Assembly (NCBI GenBank): GCA_045541475.1
Contig: JAZQJI010000027.1
Coordinates: 62,001-126,000, forward strand
Origin: RGIG3077 sp045541475
GTDB taxonomy: Bacteria; Bacillota; Clostridia; Oscillospirales; Ruminococcaceae
Length of the DNA: 64,000 nucleotides
Direction of reading: 5' to 3'
The notes under the pieces: generated by a model
Database searches by the model: none
The model's input: the letters and a program-made list of their open reading frames with translations, nothing else
What the model was told of the DNA's origin: nothing
Shown here: piece after piece, positions 16,340 through 21,918 of the stretch
Numbering within the stretch: the first letter of the stretch is position 1
Layout of the letters: every line of letters starts with the position of its first letter
Made by a program: the position numbers and the translations under genes

Positions 16340-17863
16340 TTATACCTTCCTTCCGAAGAACCAAGCAATCAAAGTCAATAACAATACAAAGATAATTACT
16401 GTAATGAATGTACCTGATGTAAATTGACTGAATAAAATAAGAACAGTAGGAACAGCTAAAAAAAGTGATGAAAAATCTGTGTTAAGTATTGTATCTAAAC
16501 CCGACATATCATTTATATCAACACCGACATCATCAGCTTCACCCGGTATAGTATAACTGCCGCTATAGTTCGGGTTACCTAAAGCACCCGAATAATCGGG
16601 AGCATTTATAGTTATGTTATATTCAAATTCACCAGTTTCTTGATTGAAAGTACCTTCAGCACGTCCATCAAGTGTAGACCATGATCCATCATAACGACCA
16701 TAATTAACAAGAGGTAAGATTTGACCAACTAACTGACTATAATTTTCAACAAAAACTGGATAACCATTATTTACATTAGATATATCAAGTTGCCACACGC
16801 TAAGACCGTTATTTAAATCGGTTATAAGTGAATTTGATATATTTGATTTAGTATAGTCATAATTTGTATAAGCACGATATGCTGTATTAGTAACATTGAT
16901 AAAGCCAACAGAACCAAAGTTATATGTACGTAAAAGTGTAGACGGCATTTCATTAGATTGACATAATAAAATAGGTGAATAGCATATACTAAGGTTTGAA
17001 TAGCCTTGAGCGTCCATATAGCAGTAACTTGATACAACATTGCCATATGCAGAAGTACATCCATATATACCAGCAATATATCTTGCGTATAGGTTACCAA
17101 GATTATAACAATTTTCTACCTTGATATTAGAACTGTAAAAGCCAGCAATACCAGCGCAAAAAGTTGCTTGTGATATATCTGTAATTCCTAAATCACCGTA
17201 ATTAGCACAACGTATTATAGTACTACTATTACTACCAAAGTAAGGAACAATGCCAGCTAGACGACTTGCAGTATCTAATGCTATATCTGAAAAATTAAAG
17301 CATAAATCAAAATCAGTATCAGTAGAAAAGCCACATATACCACCGACATACTTTGCAGAAGAAACACGAAAATTATTATTGACACTATAGCAATTTGATA
17401 TTGTACCGCCGAAATAACCGCAAAATGCACCGATTGTGCAATCATTACGAGTTGTAGTATATACGCAGTTAGAAAGAATTAAATCTTGAATAACACCAGT
17501 ACCGTGATTAATCAAACCTAAGTTATACCAATCAACAGCAGCAGCACGAATATATGAATATGTTACAAAAGTAGCATTAGATATAACATGATTATTTCCA
17601 TAAATTTTTACACGTGAGTTATTACGTGTTATATTACATAAAGTAGTAGCTTTTGATAAATCAATATCAGCATTGATATTAGCTATATAATATGAACTAC
17701 CGATATTATCACTATTGTTATTAACTATGCTGACAAACTCAAGCCAATCTTCAGGCGTATCAATTTCATATGTAACATCAACAGCTCCGGCAGAAATGCT
17801 AAAAAATGTGCAAGACACCAAAGCAAATAAAGTCATAAATAAATATTTGATGTACTTGCACAT
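16340..17863 (-). CDS. Large secreted GLUG-repeat protein, candidate pIII-like adsorption protein
   Basis: About 507 residues from ATG 17863 (GGAG 8 bases upstream): signal peptide (KYLFMTLFALVSC to SAGA), then GLUG-type repeats (IGAFCGYFGGTISNCY, YVGGICGF, CAGIAGFYSSNIKVENCY, YIAGIYG) up to about residue 290. A second beta-rich region follows, then a Gly/Ser-rich stretch and a C-terminal membrane span ending in the basic FFGRKV. Signal peptide, exposed domains and C-terminal anchor are the layout of filamentous phage pIII. Position just before the gpVI-like gene supports this. A host-range or adhesion role is inferred. Confidence 0.72.
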   Translation of the reverse strand: MCKYIKYLFMTLFALVSCTFFSISAGAVDVTYEIDTPEDWLEFVSIVNNNSDNIGSSYYIANINADIDLSKATTLCNITRNNSRVKIYGNNHVISNATFVTYSYIRAAAVDWYNLGLINHGTGVIQDLILSNCVYTTTRNDCTIGAFCGYFGGTISNCYSVNNNFRVSSAKYVGGICGFSTDTDFDLCFNFSDIALDTASRLAGIVPYFGSNSSTIIRCANYGDLGITDISQATFCAGIAGFYSSNIKVENCYNLGNLYARYIAGIYGCTSAYGNVVSSYCYMDAQGYSNLSICYSPILLCQSNEMPSTLLRTYNFGSVGFINVTNTAYRAYTNYDYTKSNISNSLITDLNNGLSVWQLDISNVNNGYPVFVENYSQLVGQILPLVNYGRYDGSWSTLDGRAEGTFNQETGEFEYNITINAPDYSGALGNPNYSGSYTIPGEADDVGVDINDMSGLDTILNTDFSSLFLAVPTVLILFSQFTSGTFITVIIFVLLLTLIAWFFGRKV

Positions 17864-17879
17864 TGTTAACACTCCAATA

Positions 17880-18098
17880 CTAAAAAGGTAAATTTGATGA
17901 TTGTTCAAAAGTTAAAGTAACAACTGAACAATAAGCATTATTAAACGATAAATCTAAATAAATATTATTATCATCAGAACGTATAGAAATCATTACATCA
18001 GAAGAATCTTTACATTTTTCTTCAAGAACATCAATCATAGTGCAAAGATGTGATATAGCATTTTGACGAGAAAAAATAATACCTGACAAATTAAACAT
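17880..18098 (-). CDS. Hypothetical prophage protein (72 aa)
   Basis: Soluble, mixed alpha/beta protein of 72 residues with no recognised motif. AGGTGAT lies 6 bases before the ATG. It sits between the gpV-sized gene and the adsorption protein, 10 bp after the former. Two or three Cys are present but do not form a metal motif. Confidence 0.65.
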   Translation of the reverse strand: MFNLSGIIFSRQNAISHLCTMIDVLEEKCKDSSDVMISIRSDDNNIYLDLSFNNAYCSVVTLTFEQSSNLPF

Positions 18099-18108
18099 AA
18101 TATATCAC

Positions 18109-18375
18109 CTACTTATCATCACGCAGCACAATGTGCGCAGGGTTTTTATACTGATCATAATAAACAGAAATATCCTTACCTATAAGAGTAACAAGCTTAG
18201 CCAGGTTCATTGAATTATCACCGAACACATCCGCAAGCTTAGCATGCTTGATTTTAACAACACAACAAACTTTACCGTTTGCATTCTCATCATCATCAAG
18301 ACAATGCAAATTGACATTATGATACGCTGTACCCTCGTAAGTGCCTTTTGCTTCCTTAACTCCATAAATTTTCAT
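18109..18375 (-). CDS. Candidate ssDNA-binding protein (gpV-like), prophage
   Basis: An 88-residue, beta-rich, charged protein, the length of gpV of Ff phages (87). The N-terminal pattern KGTYEGTAYHNVNLHCLDDD recalls the OB-fold SSBs of inoviruses, where a basic loop with Gly and an aromatic residue contacts ssDNA. AAAGG lies 8 bases before the ATG. It heads the structural operon after a structured intergenic cassette. The assignment rests on size, place and weak motif similarity. Confidence 0.55.
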   Translation of the reverse strand: MKIYGVKEAKGTYEGTAYHNVNLHCLDDDENANGKVCCVVKIKHAKLADVFGDNSMNLAKLVTLIGKDISVYYDQYKNPAHIVLRDDK

Positions 18376-18396
18376 GTAAAAACCTTTCTACCCTAA

Positions 18397-18516
18397 CGGC
18401 AATGGGCAAGCCGTAATATATTAGCCTTCTGGCTTGGACTTGTTATATTTAACGTCCGACAAGTGGCGGACACAGCAGAAAGAAGTATAAAGTATATGAC
18501 AACATCGAGGGATGTT
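18397..18516 (-). repeat. Structured intergenic cassette, copy A
   Basis: About 120 bp repeated at 18644-18762. Four small hairpins in the same order in both copies. In copy A they are AACATC/GATGTT (18501-18516), GTCCG/CGGAC (18454-18471), AGCC/GGCT (18423-18434) and CGGC/GCCG (18397-18413). It begins 5 bp after the stop of the 34-aa ORF and ends just before the ribosome site of the gpV-like gene. Roughly 80 bp in the middle are almost identical between copies. Confidence 0.85.
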
Positions 18517-18521
18517 ATTAA

Positions 18522-18626
18522 TTATAAAAAATATTCTATTGCCAATTTCAATAATTGTAAAAGTCCCCAAAAAGCTAGACCAAAGACATCAACAATTAAT
18601 AAAGTTTTTAAAAACTCAAAAAACAT
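18522..18626 (-). CDS. 34-residue membrane peptide between the two cassettes
   Basis: ORF MFFEFLKTLLIVDVFGLAFW then GLLQLLKLAIEYFL, almost wholly hydrophobic or amphipathic. AGGAG lies 6 bases before the ATG, a good site. It is bracketed by the two copies of the repeated cassette, suggesting a duplicated or transferred gene-plus-cassette unit. Function unknown; a minor virion or host-membrane-acting peptide is possible. Confidence 0.6.
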   Translation of the reverse strand: MFFEFLKTLLIVDVFGLAFWGLLQLLKLAIEYFL

Positions 18627-18643
18627 AAAAATCTCCTAGCTAA

Positions 18644-18762
18644 CGGTAATGGGCAAGCCGTATATTTAGCCCGAAGGCTTGGACTTGTTATATTTAACGT
18701 CCGACAAGTGGCGGACACGCAGAAAGAAGTATAAAGTATATGACAACATCATGGGGGATGTT
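18644..18762 (-). repeat. Structured intergenic cassette, copy B
   Basis: Second copy of the cassette, directly after the lipoprotein stop codon. Hairpins: AACATC/GATGTT (18745-18762), GTCCG/CGGAC (18699-18716), AGCC/GGCT with a UUCG loop on the transcribed strand (18668-18679), and CGGT/GCCG (18644-18660). Loops differ from copy A while stems are kept. Confidence 0.85.
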
Positions 18763-19155
18763 TTATTCAATAGTTTCGATGCCTAAAGGTAGCCACATCT
18801 TAGGATTAAAATTCAAAGTGTATTTATATGAATCAACATCATCAGATGTAATATCTTCTACAACATAAGTAACATTATCACTTAAGCCAATAAAATGCTT
18901 TTTATATTCACCGTATTCATCCTCAACAATAATTTCAAGCTGATTATCAGCAGTATCGGAATTAATAGAAATCTTGCCTGTCATCTGGAATAAAACGTCA
19001 CCCTGCAAACAATTAATAACGGTTATTTGACGTACATCGTTAAAATTATCAGCTTCTTGTGACAAGTTATAAGATACACGATTTGCTTTAGTATCGCATG
19101 AACAAAGTGAAACTAACGAAAGACACAAAATAAAAAACAAAATTTTCTTTTTCAT
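18763..19155 (-). CDS. Prophage lipoprotein (beta-sandwich type)
   Basis: 130 residues with a lipoprotein signal (lipobox LCSC). After the lipidated Cys comes a beta-rich domain with SYNLSQEADNFNDVRQITV, a segment I associate with phage-encoded beta-sandwich lipoproteins of Firmicutes. GGAG precedes the ATG. Being a surface lipoprotein encoded in a prophage, it may act in superinfection exclusion, but nothing in the sequence proves that. It lies upstream of the structural genes and downstream of the divergent control region. Confidence 0.7.
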   Translation of the reverse strand: MKKKILFFILCLSLVSLCSCDTKANRVSYNLSQEADNFNDVRQITVINCLQGDVLFQMTGKISINSDTADNQLEIIVEDEYGEYKKHFIGLSDNVTYVVEDITSDDVDSYKYTLNFNPKMWLPLGIETIE

Positions 19156-19173
19156 AATTTAACTCCACGCTGA

Positions 19174-19190
19174 CGGTAATGCGTTAACCG
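19174..19190 (-). repeat. 17-nt CGGY-N9-RCCG hairpin, third copy
   Basis: CGGT (19174-19177) and ACCG (19187-19190) around AATGCGTTA. It overlaps the end of the zinc-binding protein gene and precedes the lipoprotein's ribosome site. Same element as 18397-18413, 18644-18660 and 19445-19461. Confidence 0.7.
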
Positions 19191-19426
19191 AAATTTTCTA
19201 CTTTAGAATCAACTAAAGCGTTATATGATTGAACTGCTTGTTTTAAAGAGTATTCATGGACAAAAATACGACCCTTTTTGTGAGCAGTTCCACAGCTAAT
19301 CGTAAACATAGGTATATCGTTTTTTGAAAACCTTTGTACTTTAACTGAAGGAACAAGCCGACAATACGGACACCGTTTCAAATCATTAAACGCTTGCTTC
19401 ATTGAATAAACTTTAACTACTTTCAT
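19184..19426 (-). CDS. Small Lar-like zinc-binding protein, prophage
   Basis: 80 residues from ATG 19426, with GAGGAG 8 bases before it. RCPYCRLVPSV and a later ISCG give a possible zinc site, and the C-terminal SLKQAVQSYNALV resembles the A-x-x-x-WN ending of Lar-type (restriction alleviation) zinc ribbons. The second Cys pair is incomplete, so the fold is uncertain. First gene of the long minus-strand operon, directly under the repressor-operator region. Confidence 0.55.
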   Translation of the reverse strand: MKVVKVYSMKQAFNDLKRCPYCRLVPSVKVQRFSKNDIPMFTISCGTAHKKGRIFVHEYSLKQAVQSYNALVDSKVENFG

Positions 19427-19444
19427 AATTGAACTCCTCGCTAA

Positions 19445-19461
19445 CGGTAATGCGTTAACCG
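19445..19461 (-). repeat. 17-nt CGGY-N9-RCCG hairpin, fourth copy
   Basis: CGGT (19445-19448) and ACCG (19458-19461) around AATGCGTTA, in the leader of the first minus-strand gene, just before its ribosome-binding site. Confidence 0.7.
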
Positions 19462-19466
19462 TAATA

Positions 19467-19483
19467 TGTTCTATTTTAGAACA
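19467..19483. promoter_or_regulatory. Operator O1 of the prophage repressor
   Basis: Palindrome with TGTTCTA / TAGAACA arms. It directly abuts the likely minus-strand -10 (TATAAA at 19489-19484). Binding here would block the structural operon. Confidence 0.75.
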
Positions 19484-19512
19484 TTTATATAATAACACAT
19501 TATTTTTGAAAA
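19484..19512 (-). promoter_or_regulatory. Probable promoter of the prophage minus-strand operon
   Basis: TTTTCA (19512-19507), 17-bp spacer, TATAAA (19489-19484) on the minus strand. The -35 is poor, as expected of a regulated promoter. It is adjacent to O1 and between O1 and O2. Confidence 0.45.
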
Positions 19513-19525
19513 TACAATAGACAAA

Positions 19526-19542
19526 TGTTCCAAAATTGAACA
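19526..19542. promoter_or_regulatory. Operator O2 of the prophage repressor
   Basis: TGTTC / GAACA arms around CAAAATT, the same 17-bp spacing as O1 and O3, in the divergent intergenic region. Confidence 0.75.
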
Positions 19543-19559
19543 GACAAAATCAGTCAAAA

Positions 19560-19574
19560 GTTCTAAAATAGAAC
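19560..19574. promoter_or_regulatory. Operator O3, at the repressor ribosome-binding site
   Basis: GTTCTA / TAGAAC palindrome ending just before the AAAGGAG of the repressor gene, so it is well placed for autoregulation. Confidence 0.75.
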
Positions 19575-19588
19575 AAAGGAGTGATACG

Positions 19589-19834
19589 ATGAAACAAGAA
19601 AAAAAAACAAATACATATGAAAAAGAATTTTCAAAAAGATTAAAACTAGCAAGACGATCTAAAAAAATATCTCAAGAAGCAGTAGCACTAGAGATAAAGA
19701 CATCAAGAAGTAACATATCAAAATACGAAAATGGAGAATTACAACCAAATATAAAAACAATAAAACTATTATGCGAACTATATCAAATTAGCGCAGATGA
19801 ATTATTTGACATAGATATAAAAAGGGAGGAATAA
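19589..19834 (+). CDS. Prophage Cro/CI-type HTH repressor
   Basis: 81 residues, almost all a XRE-family helix-turn-helix domain (RLKLARRSKKISQEAVALEI, then SRSNISKYENGELQPNIKTI, then LCELYQISADELFDI). AAAGGAG lies before the ATG. It is transcribed away from the structural operon, with three matching TGTTCN7GAACA-type palindromes between them, the classic layout of a lysogeny switch. There is no cleavage or dimerisation domain, so control by self-cleavage is unlikely. The coding strand is very A-rich (many AAA, ATA and AGA codons), the opposite of the T-rich minus-strand genes. Confidence 0.88.
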   Translation: MKQEKKTNTYEKEFSKRLKLARRSKKISQEAVALEIKTSRSNISKYENGELQPNIKTIKLLCELYQISADELFDIDIKREE

Positions 19835-19838
19835 AATA

Positions 19839-19961
19839 ATGAATCAAATAAAAGCATTTATAGAAATGATATGGGGTCTATTTACAATACACCCTATAAT
19901 GACATGGACAATAATAATAGCAGTAATACTTATAATAATTGGTCTAGTATTTAAAAAGTGA
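19839..19961 (+). CDS. 40-residue membrane protein after the repressor
   Basis: ORF MNQIKAFIEMIWGLFTIHPI followed by a strong span (WTIIIAVILIIIGLVF) and KK. GGGAGG lies 8 bases before the ATG, 4 bp after the repressor stop. It is co-transcribed with the repressor and so probably expressed in the lysogen; superinfection immunity or membrane signalling are possibilities, not shown. Confidence 0.6.
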   Translation: MNQIKAFIEMIWGLFTIHPIMTWTIIIAVILIIIGLVFKK

Positions 19962-19976
19962 AAGGAGATATAAAAA

Positions 19977-20048
19977 ATGGATTGGATCTTGTTTTTAATA
20001 CTTATGCCATCAGCTTGCAATTTTTTTATAAAAGCAGTATTTGACTAA
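19977..20048 (+). CDS. 23-residue hydrophobic peptide
   Basis: ORF MDWILFLILMPSACNFFIKA then VFD, with AAAGGAGA before the ATG and 15 bp after the previous small gene. A good ribosome site and operon position support translation. Function unknown; it resembles small toxic or immunity membrane peptides only in size. Confidence 0.45.
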   Translation: MDWILFLILMPSACNFFIKAVFD

Positions 20049-20280
20049 GTCGCTCATCAAAACGGCAACACCAGTTTACTCACCAGAGAGTAAACGGCAA
20101 AACTAACGCAAAAGCTAACGCTTTTGAATGTGACAATACATAGCCCAGGTTGACGGCTCCCGGTGTAGCTTACCGGGACACAAATATTATTATTTGATAG
20201 ATATTCTGTTAACTTGACATGATTATATTTTCAAAATCGGGGTTATGTGAACTGCCAATGGATTTTTTTTAGTTATTTAA
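20049..20280. other. Non-coding hairpin-rich region, possible packaging or single-strand origin
   Basis: No plausible gene. Three perfect hairpins: GTTTACTC/GAGTAAAC (20074-20095), CAAAAGC/GCTTTTG (20109-20126) and TCCCGGT/ACCGGGA (20158-20178). Clustered hairpins in the main non-coding region of a filamentous phage usually hold the packaging signal and the complementary-strand origin. Confidence 0.5.
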
Positions 20281-20299
20281 TAGCGTGAACAGTGAACGC

Positions 20300-20328
20300 C
20301 ATTGGGGGAGTCGTAGTCCCCCCCAATG
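20300..20328 (-). other. Candidate rolling-circle double-strand origin (nick hairpin)
   Basis: Hairpin with stem CATTGGGGGA / TCCCCCCCAATG (two bulged C). On the minus strand the loop reads CTACGAC, in the context ACTACGAC followed by CCCCC after one T. This matches the core of the pMV158-family nick site TACTACG/AC, and the element encodes a Rep of that family. The nicked strand would be the sense strand of the structural genes. Confidence 0.72.
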
Positions 20329-20440
20329 CCAAAAACAGCCCCAAAGGAGCTGAGAGGGCGCTCATGGGCAAGCAACGTTACTGATGCCAACGGCATAATT
20401 TAAGTTACCTAAGGCAGTTACGTTCGCCAAAATGCAATTA

Positions 20441-20478
20441 AGAGGACATACCCACTTCATGGGCATGCCCTCTTTTTT
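20441..20478 (+). terminator. Terminator near the right end of the prophage
   Basis: 14-bp stem with G-U pairs (AGAGGACATACCCA / TGGGCATGCCCTCT), 5-nt loop, then six T. It would end plus-strand transcription from the repressor operon before it leaves the element. Confidence 0.85.
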
Positions 20479-20570
20479 AAAGCGTAGTCGAGATAATAAA
20501 AATTCCCGAACGCTTTGTAAACTCTGCCTTGCAGACTTTACAAACCATTCAGGAGTTTTGATTATCTCTA

Positions 20571-20600
20571 TTGCACTGCTAACTTTACTTTGGTGCAATT
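20571..20600. other. Right attachment site
   Basis: Exact second copy of the 20-bp repeat at 20581-20600, including spacer CTTTAC (20583-20588) and right arm TTTGGTGCAATT (20589-20600). The left arm here (20571-20582) is element-derived and does not mirror the right arm well. So the rebuilt chromosomal site would be perfectly palindromic and the element site asymmetric. Confidence 0.8.
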
Positions 20601-20632
20601 GTTTATTGTGTCACTATATTATATTTTGCACA

Positions 20633-21163
20633 TTATTGTATATAATCGTCTGCGTTAACTTCATAACTGGTATCATACAAATATACAACGTCATCAATTT
20701 TAACAATTACTATAGTCAAATTTTCGTATACATCGTTTTTTGAGTTGCCACTGATTGTTTCGTTATAAGTTATCAGATATGCAGCTGTTAAGTTGGGTTT
20801 GCCAATACGGAATGCACTTGCCATAGCACGTTTAGCATCCTCCAATCCCTCATCACTTATTATTTGCATTTTTACAAACTCATAATCAATTTCAAAATCT
20901 TCTCCATAGGTATCATTAAACGAATCTTGAATTTTAGTCCAAAAATCATTATCCAATTCTTCAATTTCTTCATACATCTTATCAATGTAGAATTGCGGGA
21001 AGCATGTGCAATACATATCAAAATCGTCACATCTTAATGATTCGTAGTACTTATCAAGTAGTTCTATTGCATCATCTTTAGTGATTTGTTGCTTTTTGCT
21101 TTTGCAACCTATTGTTCCGATAAATATGAACAAACTTAAAACAATATAAATGATCTTTTTCAT
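20633..21163 (-). CDS. Hypothetical lipoprotein (176 aa)
   Basis: Lipoprotein signal with lipobox TIGC (residues about 17-20), then a charged helical domain (KDDAIELLDKYYESLRCDDF onward) followed by beta segments. I do not recognise the family; the pattern of a helix with Leu/Tyr/Asp and a later sheet recalls NTF2-like extracellular domains. It lies 2 bp downstream of another lipoprotein of similar size and plan, so the pair are probably co-transcribed and perhaps distant paralogues. It is the first gene beyond the right attachment site. Confidence 0.7.
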   Translation of the reverse strand: MKKIIYIVLSLFIFIGTIGCKSKKQQITKDDAIELLDKYYESLRCDDFDMYCTCFPQFYIDKMYEEIEELDNDFWTKIQDSFNDTYGEDFEIDYEFVKMQIISDEGLEDAKRAMASAFRIGKPNLTAAYLITYNETISGNSKNDVYENLTIVIVKIDDVVYLYDTSYEVNADDYIQ

Positions 21164-21165
21164 AA

Positions 21166-21735
21166 TTAAAATCCTACCGATGATAAATATTCAAAATATT
21201 GGTTATAAACATATAATTCATTGTCAATTTCAAGAAGCATAATTTCGTAAGACTCTGTTTCGTTGCCTTTGTTTCCAATTGCGTCTTCAGTTACAGTAAC
21301 TTCAAAGCCTTTGGTTATATCAATGTTGTCAATTTTAAAGGTGGACTTAATTGTGTTTTCACCAGTAATAAGCTCGTTTTCAGGAATTATAGAGATTTTA
21401 TCGATAGTAACTGTTATATTGAAATTATTACCAAGCGTTGATTTATAGTAACCATACTCGTTTTCTATAAAGAATTGTTCTCCGTTTTCAAAACCGTTAG
21501 TAACTGCATAATTCTCATAAGCTTCATTATAGAATGCAGTCTGATAAGAACTATATGTTGTATAATCGCAGCTTTCTAAAGATTCAATATACTCATTGAT
21601 TACAGTTGTGATTTTTTGCATATATTCAGCATCAATGCAGGATATTGTATTGTTACTATCTTTATTGCATGAGCACAGACTGTATAAAAACATTACAAAA
21701 GTAGATAATATAGTAATAGTTTTTTTAAAATTCAT
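21166..21735 (-). CDS. Hypothetical lipoprotein (189 aa)
   Basis: Signal peptide with lipobox LCSC, then a helical segment (YMQKITTVINEYIESLESCD) and several beta strands (FNITVTIDKISIIPE, FKIDNIDITKGFEVTVTE). Similar plan to the next gene. A ribosome site (AGGACG) precedes the ATG. Function unknown; probably a surface or cell-envelope protein. The gene stands alone upstream, with 180 bp separating it from the clpX terminator. Confidence 0.7.
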   Translation of the reverse strand: MNFKKTITILSTFVMFLYSLCSCNKDSNNTISCIDAEYMQKITTVINEYIESLESCDYTTYSSYQTAFYNEAYENYAVTNGFENGEQFFIENEYGYYKSTLGNNFNITVTIDKISIIPENELITGENTIKSTFKIDNIDITKGFEVTVTEDAIGNKGNETESYEIMLLEIDNELYVYNQYFEYLSSVGF

Positions 21736-21878
21736 GTCGTCCTCCGTATTTATTCTTTAATTGATAATAACACAAATAACGTTTATTTTCAAGAGATTTT
21801 CACAATTTTAATTAAATATTTTTCTAAATAAAGCATATACTTTTTTCTCTCCCCTACCCTATTCATATATATAAAAAG

Positions 21879-21908
21879 CAGATGTAAAGCAATTTTACTT
21901 TACATCTG
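21879..21908 (-). terminator. Terminator of clpX
   Basis: Perfect 11-bp stem CAGATGTAAAG / CTTTACATCTG with 8-nt loop, followed on the minus strand by CTTTTTAT. Confidence 0.9.
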
Positions 21909-21918
21909 TTATATTGTA

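Larger units (their letters stand above)
12996..20600. mobile_element. Inovirus-like (filamentous phage) prophage, about 7.6 kb
   Basis: Bounded by an exact 20-bp direct repeat; one repeat unit plus interior is 7585 bp, the size of a typical filamentous phage genome. Contents: Rep_2-family HUH initiator, Zot/pI-like ATPase, a run of tiny single-span membrane proteins, a large secreted protein with a C-terminal anchor, an 88-aa gpV-sized protein, a divergent repressor with operators, and a candidate rolling-circle origin. No integrase, terminase, portal, tail, holin or secretin is seen. Lack of a secretin is expected in a host without an outer membrane. A rolling-circle plasmid or a novel conjugative-like element is the main alternative, but the coat-like cluster plus Zot favours a phage. 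Confidence 0.82.

Noticed and set aside
18397..18762. Reading the two repeats as a CRISPR array
   Set aside because: Only two long copies with a coding ORF between them and no short regular repeats or cas genes.
20362..20598. 78-aa minus-strand ORF near the right attachment site
   Set aside because: It runs over the terminator hairpin and the attachment repeat, has no good ribosome site, and reads no recognisable domain.
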